Shown here piece by piece: positions 1 to 10,133 of a DNA stretch of 20,857 bases; the first letter of the stretch is position 1, and every line of letters begins with the position of its first letter. Source of the DNA: Parachlorella kessleri. Lineage: Eukaryota > Chlorophyta > Trebouxiophyceae > Chlorellales > Chlorellaceae. A program made the translations under genes and the position numbers. Under the pieces are notes generated by a model. That model saw only the letters and a program-made list of their open reading frames with translations. It was not told the DNA's origin and did not search any database. The stretch covers positions 1-20,857 of the forward strand of contig BBXU01000027.1 of NCBI GenBank assembly GCA_001598975.1, given 5' to 3'.

Positions 1-21
1 CCCCCCTTCCTGGATCCTCAC

Positions 22-1989
22 CTCCATGATCTGCAGCAGCGCAAGCCGCTTGACTGGGTCGACCTGCAGTACCCGCTGCAACAGCGACACGCACTCTGCT
101 GACACCCCCCTCAGCTTGCTCAGCGCAGTCGCCACGTCGGCCTGCGTCAGGTCCTGTATGCGCCGCAGCCTGCAGCGCCACAGCAGCCACACCCAGCGGC
201 TCCCAGCGGTCAGAGGCCTCGTAGCACCCACTGCACCACACCGGTTCAAGAGCAGGATGTACACTACATAACAGCAGCATAAGGCTCAACTGGATCACTC
301 TGGCTTATTCCGCGGTCACATTGAGGATATGAAGGCCGGCTCAGAGGCTATAACAGGATGTCTGCTGGAAGGGCAGCCGGCACAACCTGCAAGAGCCGCC
401 ACTGCTGGATTGTGCCATGACCTACCGAATCTGCTGGTCTACATCGACAAAGGGGTACCGTCCAGCAAGCATGCAATACAGCGTGACGCCACAGCTCCAG
501 ACGTCCGCCTTTTCTGCACGCATACAGGTCACAAAGCGGAGCTGTTAGCGAGGCATACAAATGCCACTGCCAGCTCACACGCAAGGCACAGCAACGGCCC
601 TACCACGCGTGGAATACACCACTAGCAGGCGCTCAAGCCCTCAGAGGCTCAGGGAACTACAAGTCCGAGCCAGCAGGGAGGCCAGCTCAGCACCCACCTG
701 TATCGTAGGCACAGTCGCCTTGACTCCGGGCAACTTCAGGACTAATGTATGCGGCTGTGCCGACCCGCGTCTTGGGTATCGAGTTCAAAATCATGTTCTG
801 CAAACAAGCGGCCGCTCAGCAGCCTGAGCCATGACTGCTGCCGCAGCTGGCATTGCTCACTAGGAGGACAACACCAGCCTGGCTGCGTCGCACTGCTAGC
901 ATGCTGCAGAACAGGCGATATTGTCAAGCTGATTGCATGAGTGCACAAACCCTTTGCAGCGTGGCAAGGACACTCCTCACCTTGGAGTACCCAAAATCAC
1001 AGATCTTCAGGATGGGAATGGCATACTTTGTGTTCAAAAGGATGTTCCCCAACTTGATATCACGATGCGCAACATTGACGCTTCGGTGACAGTAGTCCAG
1101 GGCAAGTATAAGCTGCAAATGGAAAAGCTGAAGATTCAAGTTGTCTTCTTCAACACGGTGCGAGCCAACAGTGTGCCGTGCACTACTAGCAGTCGCATGG
1201 CGCTGCCTGCCTCGAGTGCGGGCATGAGCCCAGCGGCTCTCTGTACAGTGATACCAACCAAAACCAACACACCTCTGCACCTCTTAGCAGCATCGATGGG
1301 GCTAAACCCTGCCTTTACCTGGCCGCATTCCACCTCTGCCCACTAACTGCTGCCCATACCTGTTGGAAGAAGCAGCGAGCCTCCCACTCCGGCAGCCGCG
1401 ACTTCTTTTCGACATACTGCTGCAGGTTGCCGCCGCCAACGTATTCCATGACGATGGCCAGCCAGTGCGAGGTGATGAACACCTCCTTGAAAGAGACTAT
1501 GTGCGGGTGCGCCAGCAGGCGATGGTTGAAGAGCTCGCGCTCCACATACTTTGAATAGAAGCGAGGGCCAAGCTGGATGAACTTGATGGCAACCTCCTCC
1601 CCTGCACATGAAGTATGTCAAAATCTATAGCCTCGTGGAAGAGGTGACTGCCTTCAACATCAGACAAAGTAAGGTGAATCACATAGCAGGGATATCTTGA
1701 GGGCTTTCCCTTCAGGAGGCTGCCCTGCAAATAACAACCAGGACGAGCCTGGCTCTGCCTTGAGAGCAGCCCCCACATGCCTGTACTTTTGTTGCGCGCG
1801 TGCTGCACCCAGCCGAAGGCACCTGCGTAAAAAGTGATCAGCTTGATTGCTCAAGCCTACTCTGCTGTCGGAATACTGTCGACCGCGTGCAGACAGTTCG
1901 CCCTGCTGATTGTGCCCACCTTTGTCCAAATCTCGCACTTTCTCGTAGGTTGGATGGTTCGCCAGCGGTTCAATTCTAAGATCAGTCAT
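22..1989 (-). CDS. SnRK2-like serine/threonine protein kinase (C-terminus outside window)
   Basis: Exons, minus strand: 1989-1920, 1822-1781, 1601-1360, 1112-981, 797-698, 513-426, 169-22; the next donor lies at 21, so the gene runs off the left edge. About 274 residues are visible, covering most of a kinase domain. Landmarks: glycine loop ending GAFGWV (residues 24-29), VAIK lysine K44, catalytic HRD at 134-136, DFG at 157-159 inside CDFGYSK, activation loop [13 protein letters not shown] (172-184), and [10 protein letters not shown]. The CDFGYSK and VGT.AYI.PEV strings are typical of plant SnRK2 kinases, which act in stress, abscisic acid or nutrient (sulfur, in Chlamydomonas) signalling. 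The start ATG at 1989 is the first in frame after an upstream TGA. The first loop glycine is replaced (DLDKGAFG). Intron 2 (1780-1602) has a GC donor. The acidic or regulatory C-terminal tail that would settle the subfamily is not in the window. The kinase call is firm; SnRK2 is likely. Confidence 0.88.
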
Positions 1990-2294
1990 GCTCGGATGCA
2001 AAGTTCAGGCACAGCGACACGGTTTCATCTCACTCTGCTAAGCCACCATAACAAGTTGAACTTTCCCTAGTTTTACAAGGTGTAGGTGGCGTTTGTTGGG
2101 AAAGGAATGCAGTTTGGCTTCACGTGACACAATCCTTAGTCATCCTGAATGCCTCCCTCCAAGTTGCCTGGCTATTGCCATGGTTGCCTGGCTACTTGGA
2201 ACAGGCGTGCATGACTGTCAGATTCACCCCTAATCCCAGAATTCATGTCCGCCTCCAGAGCAGCCAACAAGCACAGCCGCTACCAAGGACAGTC
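1990..2294. promoter_or_regulatory. Divergent intergenic region (kinase / F-box-LRR) with a G-box
   Basis: This 305-bp gap separates the start codons of two head-to-head genes and must hold both promoters and 5' leaders. It contains CACGTG at 2121-2126, within CACGTGACA; the same 9-mer recurs in the DXR/F-box-glycosylase gap. A 12-base direct repeat, GTTGCCTGGCTA, occurs at 2163-2174 and 2183-2194. An in-frame ATG at 2211 could lengthen the F-box-LRR protein by 28 residues. No clear TATA box was seen. The promoter role is inferred from gene orientation only. Confidence 0.55.
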
Positions 2295-4485
2295 ATGGAG
2301 CAGCAGCAGGGGCTACTTGACCTGAGCAGTGATTTGCTCCTCCATCTCCTAGAAAAAGCTGCTCAAGGCGACAGAGCGACCAGGTACAGGAAGGGGCCCC
2401 CACAACCTACACCTTCCTCCACTGGAGCTTGAAGCTGTGGGCACATGTGTGCCAAACCTGGGAGCGCTGCTGCGTGTGCACTGCAGGATTAGCTTGGCCC
2501 AGACCTGCCAGCGTTTTGCAGCGCTCCTGGAGGACAGCCGACAGCTCTGGGGCACCGCACGGCTGCTGGTGGCTGACTACCTAGAGCCACTGGCCAGCGA
2601 AGGCGTGCTTGGAGGAACGCTTTGGTACCTACATGAGCTTCGCTGGAGAAGCCACCTAGTGTGGTGCCTGGTTATTGAATACAAGTATGCCGTGACGGCC
2701 GAAGAAGCAGGCATCCTGCGTGCGCTGCTCCCACACCTGGTAGCAGCCATACCCTGCCTGGAGGAGCTGCGCCTGTGGAGAGCTCCAGAGGCCGTGTACC
2801 TTGACAGCGTCCTGCTAGCCTGCCCCACCACCCTGCTCCGGCTGTGCATCACCGGTGGCGACCAGATGCGCCTTCCTCAGGCTACCTCCAGGCTAAAGAG
2901 CCTGACACGCCTGCGGTTCAATGTGTTGAGCTGGGCCAGCGGCTCGCTGTGCGCTGAGTCCTTGGCTGCCTTGGAGCACCTAACGGCCCTCCGCACTTTA
3001 CGGCTGGCTGCACTCGCACAACTCCCTTCCCAGCTTCTATCACTGACGGAACTCACTGAGCTGCAGCTGTCCACGAGCACACTCGCAGGGGAGGCGGTCC
3101 TGCTGCAAGGGTTGTCTGCTCTGAGGAAGCTGCAGCGGCTGAGGTGCGAGCTGGTGTGCCATAGAATCCTCCGTGGTGGGGTGAGAGTTAGCTGGCTGCT
3201 GCACAGTGGCGTGCGCCTGCTTGTCATGGCTGCAGGCCGGCGGCACAAGCCGGGCGTGTGGGCGTCCAACTGGTACTGTGTTTGCGCTGGCTGCCTACGT
3301 CAGTGGTCTTGGACCAGACAAACACCGCCCACGCTTGTGGTCACGGTATATTGTACTGGCTGCAGGTTTGTCGACTGCACACTGCCTGTGGTCCCTTCCT
3401 CCTTCAGTCAGCTGGCCGCCCTCACCCACCTGTCCCTTATAAGGTGCAGCCTGCACGACACGCCAGCCAGCTACCAGGCGCTAGCCACCCTCACTGCCCT
3501 CCCGCACCTTCAAGTCTTCACTCTGGAAGGCTGCCAGGCAGAAGATGCAGCACAGCACATCCGCCAGCTGCAGCACCTGACGAGGCTCAGCCTAAGCGGC
3601 AACCGGCTCCGGCAGCTGCCGCCAGGCCCCTACCTAGGAAACCTCACAGCTCTACGGCTGTCCGGAGGAGCAATGACTGACCCGGCGGGGCTAGCTGGGT
3701 TGGCCAGCTGCAGCAGACTGGTGCGGTTGGGGCTCCACAGCTTTGTGGGAGGCAGGTTCCCCACATTGCTGCTGCAGCCGTTAGTCGCCCTGCGTGGGCT
3801 GACGGCGCTGGCCCTCTGTGGGGTGGGCTTGCAGGACCTCCCTCCAGGGCGATACCTGCAGAACCTGCGAGACCTGGACCTGTCATCCAATGCGGTACGT
3901 CTGCCTGGCCTGTGCCTGCAAGCACTTGTCACATAGGGGAGGGGCCCGCCTCGCAGGAGTGCCACAGGGCGCCACCTTGTGCGGGGTGCTGGTATGGGTG
4001 TTTGAAGCTGATAGCCGGCAAGCTGGACGCTGATGTTTTGGCCACAAGTCGAGGTGGCGGTCCGTCGCTCCAAACTAGCCAGGCCAGCATACAGTATGTT
4101 GCTGCTCCATTACGCATTGAGGTGGATCCTGGGGAGGCGTCAATCCCAAGGCAGCAACCCTGTTTGCCTGCGCCTGCCAGGTGCAACAGGCATGCAGCAA
4201 CCTGCAGTGGTCCTGTGCTGTGCTGTGCAGTTCATGGAGTTGCCGGTCTCATTGGCTTGCACCACGGCTCTGACCTACCTGTGCTTGGCTCACAACACAC
4301 GCCTAGTATCGAGCTGTGCAGCCGAAACGGATCTGTTGAGTGTGTTGTCTGACCGAGGGCTGAAGATATTGGACCTGCTGGACTGCCCCATGCGCCATAC
4401 CCCTGCTGTGGCCAAGATGGTAGCAGAGAGACTTGAGGTTCCATCTGCTGTCTTGCGAGGCATGCTGCAGCAGCGACGTGGGTAG
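2295..4485 (+). CDS. F-box / leucine-rich-repeat protein (FBXL-like)
   Basis: Exons: 2295-2383, 2487-3155, 3366-3894, 4231-4485, giving 513 residues. The N-terminus (about residues 6-50) reads as a degenerate F-box: LLDLSSDLLLHLL, then ISLAQTCQRFAALLEDSRQLW, which exon 1-2 splicing makes continuous. The rest is a series of leucine-rich repeats (LTRLSLSGNRLRQLPPG, LRDLDLSSNA joined to FMELPVSL), as in FBXL substrate receptors of SCF ubiquitin ligases. The exon 3-4 junction joins two halves of one repeat, which supports the 336-bp intron. Intron 2 (3156-3365) is 210 nt and stop-free in frame, so it could be retained as a 70-residue insert without LRR pattern; I treat it as an intron because splicing restores the repeat spacing. 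An alternative upstream ATG lies at 2211. The substrate is unknown. F-box assignment is moderate, LRR assignment strong. Confidence 0.78.
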
Positions 4486-4880
4486 CCTGGCCGCTATAGC
4501 CATAACTTGGGGCCATTCTACCATTTGTACAACAAACAAGATGTCGTTGGATACTTCAGTCAAACGAGGTGCAGACAGACGGCTCCTAGGACCTTGAGCA
4601 GCACAAGTCCAGCCTCAGACAATGTCTAATGCCTGCTTATGATCAAGTACCCTGCTATGGCCAACACGGATGACATGGGACAAGCCCGAAAGCAGCATGG
4701 TGTTTGAATATGTCAAAATTTGGACTTGATTCCAAATATACACTCATTCATGGTATGAAACTAAAAGAGGTACCAATCACAATGCTAACAAGAAGACAAG
4801 GCAGCAAGGATCTTGCCATTTGGGCACTGCTGGGTCCCACGGCACCCACCGCTGCTCCCCACACTACCACTGCTGCTCAC
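4486..4880. other. Convergent 3' intergenic region (F-box-LRR / DXR)
   Basis: This 395-bp gap holds the 3' ends of two convergent genes. It is more AT-rich than its surroundings from about 4700 to 4790. A small inverted repeat, ATTTGGA (4718-4724) and TCCAAAT (4731-4737) with a 6-nt loop, lies about 150 nt past the DXR stop and could be part of its 3' UTR. I saw no gene and no clear TGTAA poly(A) signal. Confidence 0.5.
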
Positions 4881-7800
4881 TCATGCTGCCACCGCATTGC
4901 GGCTATCCACCGCCTCCGCCACGTGCCGCCTGGCCCACTGGTCGTAGTGGACAATCTCCTCCAGGGAGGGTGCCTCCACAAACTCGCGCCTGGCAAGGCA
5001 TGACAAGGTATCAATCAGTGTCTCAGCATTGCCTGCCACAGTTTTGGACATATGTCCGCCCAGCCTGCAAGAAGTTGGCTGTTCCTGACCTCCCCATCTT
5101 CCTCCCAACATCATGCGCACCACTGCAGCTTTCCCACACCCTCAGTGTTGCCGAATGCAGGCTAACCCACCAACCACACCGCACCACGACGCTCGCACTG
5201 CCCCTAGACATCACATTAGGTATCAAGCAGGCTGGCACACCACAGTTGTCCTTGCCTGTGTGCTTCACAGCACTCCTCCACCACTCGCATGATGTCCAGG
5301 TAGCCAATCCGCTCCTGCAGGAACAACTCCACCGCCTGCATCCGTCCATGAAACAAGCCACCACAGAGTTAGGTAGGCGGGCAGGAGGTGGTACCACCCG
5401 GACATACTCTCCTGCCAGCTCACATGCATTCCATGGGTTACACCGGGCGCTCAACAGCAACAAGGGCACAAGGCACAAGGGCAAACTGCTGGCAACCACC
5501 TCAAGGTACAAGTTTTGGAGAGAGGCTGGTGGTTAGACATCAAAGCAAACCCCAGCACACACCATGCACTGCCGGGATGACAAGTCACAAACACCATTCT
5601 TACACTAAGCAACCTTCTTTGATACCGCGGGAAAGAGATGCAGCAAGCCCGTCATACGTGCCTGCTCGTTGGCTGCACTGAGCACGCCAGTCATGGTACC
5701 GCCTGCCCTGCCCGCTGCATATGCCACCTTCATGGCCGGGTATTTGTCATGATCAGGTTGCCTGCCGTAGGGACATGCCCACAGAAAAACAAGGGGTGTC
5801 AATGCTGGTTCCAGCAAGAGATACGGTTGCCCATGGCACTCAGGACTGGGCTTCTAGAAGCCTATGTCATTCCCACTTCCAAGCACCAGAGCGGGCACGC
5901 AAGCACTTGAGCATGCACTCCCTCCTCTGCTGTCCTCTTTGTAGCTCCTGGCGGCGTACCCAATCTACCAAGTAAGATGTAAGCAGCCAGGCGGGCAGGC
6001 AGGCAGACACACAGCGCCAGCCACTGCACAGCCACTTGGTCCCACCTGAACGTAAGGTCTCCCATCTTGAAGAAGTCCAAGCGCGGCCACGTCTGCTCAG
6101 AGGTCAGCACCCGCTCAGGCCACGACATGGTGTACAGGATGGGCAGCCGCATATCAGGCCACCCCAGCTGCACATGGCAAGAAACCAACAGGTCAGGGAG
6201 GCCGTTTCTGTGGCTGAGATGCCCTTCCTCGCAGATGAAACGTGCTGGGGGACCTGTAGCATGCTTGCAATGTACGGTGTTCCCACGCCTTGACCCACGA
6301 CCAGATGCTCAACTTCATGGCCGGCCCTGCCGCCTGTGGGTCTCGGCCGTTATGCGGAGCTCACAGGCTGCTGATCTCGGGACATGACAGGCACCCCTCC
6401 AGGCACAGCTAGCGAGCTAGCTGCCCAATAGGTCTGCTGCTCTTCACCTGCGCCAGCACCGACGAGTCTGCTGTCTCCACCATGGAGTGGATGATGGACT
6501 GCGGGTGGATCACAATCTCAATGTTGTCGTAGTCCGCGCCGTACAAGTAGTGCGCCTCAATCACCTCCAGCCCCTTGTTCATCAGTGTGGCTGCACAGGG
6601 GGGCAGGCGAGGGGCTGGCTGGGTGCCGGGCTCACCTACGCCTGCGCTGCTGGCTCCAGACTTGCCCACGTCACAGCAGCGAGGGCGGGGCGGGCTACCT
6701 CCCTCCATAAAGGGGGCTCGTAGCAGGCCCCATGATGACGCAAAGTGGACGTTCGTCAACAACCATGCAGCATAGACTACTCAGCCAACACAAAAGAGAA
6801 GGGTAGCCAGCCAGAAAGCAAGCCGGCAGGCCCCGCTCGCTACCTACCCACCCCTCCCCCACCTGAGTCCACAGTGATCTTCTTGCCCATGCTCCAGTTG
6901 GGGTGCTTGAGCGCGTCGGCCACTCGGACGGTCTTCAGCTTCTCCACGGGCCAGTCGCGGAACGCGCCGCCCGAGGCCGTGAGGATGATGCGCCGCATGC
7001 CGCCCTCGGGCATGCCCTGCGCGCCACCCAGCCAGTAAATCTGTGTCTGGCAGCCCGCTTTTGAAGGTCCCCATGATGGCTGAGGGCAGCCCGACAGGTG
7101 ACCTAAGCTCATCTGCTGCACCTGTATTGCCCAACCTGCTGTTGAGCTGCGTCTACCGGGTTGATTCCTTCCCCGCTCATGCCATCTATGTCAGCAAGGG
7201 GAGCAGTGAGTGTGGCATCATTCGCTGTTACAGCAGCCCACTCATTCCCAAGCTGCTTGCCGCCTCCACCTCACGGGCCAGCCTCAACTTAACCAACTGC
7301 ACAACTGCACATCCCATCATTTCATGCAGCCCGATTGTACACACCCGCACACATCCCCAGCCAGCCAGCCGCCCACCCACCCACCCACCTGCAGGCACTG
7401 GAAGATGGCCGAGTGCTCCGAGTCGGCGGGCAGGATATGCACGCCATGCTTCTCTGCCAGCGGCAGCACAAAGGGCCCGCCCGCAATCAGAGTTTCCTTG
7501 TTGGCCAGGCAGATGTCCTTGCCCGCCTCAATGGCCGCCACGGTAGGCCGCAGGCCGGCGCAGCCGACGATGCCGGTCACCACCGCGTCAACGTCGGGGT
7601 GGCGCGCCACCTCCACCGCGCCCTCATCACCCACTAGGATCTCCGGCTGCGCCTGCACATCCCTGATCGCCTCGCGCAGCTGCGCCACCTTGCTGCCGTC
7701 CCTGATGGCAACCAGCTTGGGCTTGAACTGGCGGATCTGCTCCGCCAGCAGGTCCACGTTTGAGCCGGCCGCCAGGGCGACAATCTCGAAGCGCTCGGGG

Positions 7801-8370
7801 TGCTCTGCAACTATGTCCAGGGTCTGGGTGCCGATGGAACCTGTTGACCCCAGCAGGGAGAACTTCTGCGGGGGAGGGGGAGGTACAGAAAGAGGCCCAA
7901 GCTGGGTACGAGTGCGAAGAGCATGGATAGCTAGGGAGCGAAGGGGAACTAGGTACAGGCACTGCCCATATACGCACGCGGGTTGAGGAGTCAAAGCGCC
8001 GATGTGGAATGATGGGTAGAAGGGTGAGGAGGCAAGTACTGAGCTAGCAAGCAGCCGCCACCGCTGCTCAGCCTCCCGCCCCGCCCGCACCCTGCTCTGC
8101 ACCCTTGTTGTCTCCCAGCCCTGACTGCCTCCACCGCCTGTCACAGAGCTGTACTATAGATCACAGTGGCAGACCTCTGCAGCAAGAACGTGCCTTGGGT
8201 CCGTCCCTCTGCTTGATGACCTCTGGCACCACCACCCTGCCCGGCCAGGCAGGAGGCGGCAGGAAGGCTGCGTTCACGCTGACGGCCTGACGCTTTGAGG
8301 CTCTCAGCCTCTTCTTTGCTCTAGCAGAGAGGGGTGCACCCCCTGTAAGGAACTGCGAGCACTGCTGCAT
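4881..8370 (-). CDS. DXR: 1-deoxy-D-xylulose 5-phosphate reductoisomerase, plastid
   Basis: Exons, minus strand: 8370-8194, 7865-7389, 7016-6863, 6590-6448, 6167-6046, 5761-5662, 5335-5256, 4989-4881 (453 residues, full length). DXR converts DXP to methylerythritol 4-phosphate with NADPH and a divalent metal, the committed step of plastid isoprenoid synthesis. Residues about 1-38 look like a transit peptide (basic, rich in Ala/Ser); PPPAWPGR follows, as in plant DXR. The NADPH motif [10 protein letters not shown] starts near residue 65. The metal site shows D207 and E209 (PADSEHSA) and E278 (NKGLEVIEA). The C-terminal [12 protein letters not shown] is present. ATG 8370 follows an in-frame TGA 30 nt upstream. 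Introns 1, 6 and 7 start with GC (GCACGT, GCACGT, GCAAGG); only these donors keep frame and family sequence. Intron 2 opens with a four-tract G-quadruplex motif. It is head to head with the F-box-glycosylase gene. The identification is certain. Confidence 0.97.
7372..7388 (-). promoter_or_regulatory. G-quadruplex motif on the DXR intron 2 donor site
   Basis: On the minus strand the exon ends at 7389 and the intron begins GTGGGTGGGTGGGTGGGC: four GGG tracts with one-nucleotide T loops, the tightest G-quadruplex arrangement, overlapping the 5' splice site. It would form in the pre-mRNA as well as in DNA. Folding and any effect on splicing are inferred. Confidence 0.6.
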
Positions 8371-8645
8371 GGTGGGGCGCTGGCAGTCCAAAAACTGTCA
8401 AGGAGGACTGTATCAACAACCTTGGTATGAGCGGTGCGCTTGGTGAGCTTGCCAGTGAGAAAGCCCCTGTCTGGGTAAGCTCAGCGGGAGGACTGAGCGC
8501 CAGCTCAAATCGAGCGCAATGGTGTCAGGAAGTATTCAAGATGAGATGCACGTGACAACAGCGTATCTACTTACATTCATTGTTGACATTTTCAACTGCG
8601 TACATCCACGCATTCACTCCGTCGCCAGTCATCTCGTGCTACACC
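8371..8645. promoter_or_regulatory. Divergent intergenic region (DXR / F-box-glycosylase) with a G-box
   Basis: This is a 275-bp gap between two head-to-head start codons. CACGTGACA occurs at 8549-8557, 97 nt before the F-box-glycosylase ATG and 179 nt from the DXR ATG. CACGTG is the core bound by plant bZIP and bHLH factors, often light or stress linked. No TATA box was seen. Shared control of the two genes is inference. Confidence 0.55.
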
Positions 8646-10133
8646 ATGTCCTTATTGACGCTCCCGCAAGACTGCCTACTACAGATTCTCACCTCAGGAG
8701 TATCAGTCAAAGACGTACTGGCGGTGGGCTGCTCGTGCAAGTACTTCAGCCAGCTTGTGAAGGTGGGTGGTGGTGCTCCCTTGAACAACCCCCCAAAACT
8801 TGCAGCTGCGGTGGCAGGGCCGCTTGTGTTGCAAGCAAGGGAGGGGGGGGAGTGGCTCCGGCTCAAAGTGCACCAACTCTCTGGCTTCCCTCACAGGACG
8901 ACAACATCTGGAGGGATTTGGCCGAGAAGAAGTGGGGGCGCTGGGTCCCAGGGCTGGCCCCTGAGGCTGTCGGCGGCTGGAAGGCTTACGCGCTGCAGCG
9001 TATGAACACCGTCAGCCTTCGGGCATCCCCTCTGGAGCTTATACAGGAGCAGTTCCGAGACCCCTGGCAGCACCTTGTAAGTGTAAGGGATGGACACCCC
9101 AACTGACTTGTGGCAGCTGAGCCCCGTACAATGTCATCAGCTTACCAGCCAACACACGCTTGTTCTTACCAGTAACAGGGCCTTCCCTGGCATGCAACTA
9201 CTCACCTTGTGCGCCTGCAGGCCTGCTGTATCCTTTGCAGCCGCACCACTGGGGGCCGGGTGGTTCGGGAGGCCATCTTGGCCCTGCTGGCCGCCTTCCC
9301 CACCCCCTCAGCTATGCTAGACGCACCAAAGACCACCCTCTGGGACATGCTGCGCCCGCTGGGCCTCCAAGCGGTGCGATACTCTGCACTGAAGGAGATG
9401 AGCCGTGACTTTCTGGAAAAGGTGGGTGTCTTTTGGAGTGCAGTAAACCGGGGCCCTGCAATCTCTGTGTGTCCAGAGTTGCTCTAAGGTGCAGGCATGG
9501 GGGCCCCGCTGCTGGCTGTGCTACATGCTACCGCAGCATCCCTCGCAGGGGCAGCGGGTCTCCAGGGCTTGGTGCTTGCCACAATGCATGCTTTGTTGCC
9601 GGTGACGAAAATGCCACTGATGGGTCAGTGGCAACTATCACCGGCCAGATCCACAGTGGCGGCTGTGAGTTCAAAGGCAGGATGCAAGGGATGCATTGGG
9701 CAGGCACAGAGGCCTAACCCCAAACCTGTCGCGCACTGCTGCCTGGAGATCCATAATCATACAGGGCGGTCCGGCAGACGTATAGCTGTGAGCTGGCAGG
9801 GCTGGAAGCAAGGTATCTGGAGGCAGGCGATGCAAACTGGATCAAAGTGGCAGCATGCAGTTGTTGCTGCATGCACCTCCTCTGTGCGTTGCCTGAGCTC
9901 TGATCCAACAGTTATCGTTGCAGGACTGGGAAGACCCGCAGGAGTTCAAGGGCTGCGGGAAGTTTACCTCAGACAGCTGGCGCATCTTCTGCCGTGGCCA
10001 CCGCTCGCTGCGTGGCATTGAGGACCCCACACTGCTGCGCTACCTCCGCTGGCTTACGAAGGGGGTAGTAGAAGACAAGCAGCGGCAGCAGCGGAACAGG
10101 ACCGCCCAGGGTGCGGGTACGCACGTCGCCTGA
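8646..10133 (+). CDS. F-box protein fused to an MBD4-like DNA glycosylase domain
   Basis: Exons: 8646-8762, 8897-9076, 9221-9421, 9924-10133; 235 residues, all junctions phase 0. Residues 1-53 form an F-box: LPQDCLLQIL, then CSCKYFSQLVKDDNIWRDLA, the usual SKP1-binding pattern with its trailing tryptophan. Residues about 84-215 match the C-terminal HhH-GPD domain of MBD4 (thymine/uracil glycosylase of G:T and G:U mismatches): LIQEQFRDPWQHL, SRTTGG, LLRPLGL-type DMLRPLGLQAVR, helix-hairpin-helix FKGCGKFTSDSWRIFC (174-189) and GIEDPTLLRYLRWL, whose D200 aligns with the catalytic aspartate in the PEDHKLNKYHDWL segment of MBD4. Relative to human MBD4 from memory, the tyrosine after GK is F180 and the lysine two after the catalytic Asp is T202. 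No methyl-CpG-binding domain is present. The domains share one spliced reading frame; exon 2 holds the F-box end and the glycosylase start, so the fusion does not hinge on a single guessed junction. A basic tail ends the protein. Substrate and SCF membership are inferred. Confidence 0.85.
9598..9645. repeat. Imperfect inverted repeat in intron 3 of the F-box-glycosylase gene
   Basis: Outer arms GCCGGTGA (9598-9605) and TCACCGGC (9638-9645) pair over 8 bp; inner arms TGCCACTGA (9612-9620) and TCAGTGGCA (9625-9633) pair over 9 bp around a TGGG loop. A small internal bulge separates the two stems. The host intron is by far the longest of this gene (502 nt), so this may mark a small insertion. 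Confidence 0.6.

Noticed and set aside
1960..1985. GGTTCAATTC resembling a tRNA T-loop
   Set aside because: No acceptor stem or D-arm can be folded around it, and it sits in kinase exon 1.
3156..3365. Treating the F-box-LRR gene as one long exon through this stretch
   Set aside because: The stretch lacks leucine-repeat spacing, while a phase-matched GT-AG junction restores it; the retained form is kept as a finding.
4820..5536. 238-codon plus-strand open frame over the DXR 3' exons
   Set aside because: Low-complexity His/Pro/Ser composition with no motifs; it overlaps DXR exons 7 and 8 on the other strand.
7140..7330. Possible extra gene or exon in DXR intron 2
   Set aside because: The open frame has no motif, and DXR exons 2 and 3 join exactly to the family sequence without it.
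7210..7986. 258-codon plus-strand open frame
   Set aside because: It lies over DXR exon 2, whose minus-strand reading gives an unmistakable DXR sequence; the plus frame is its shadow.
8519..8645. Longer N-terminus for the F-box-glycosylase
   Set aside because: The upstream in-frame start would be TTG; ATG 8646 is the first ATG and begins right at the F-box.
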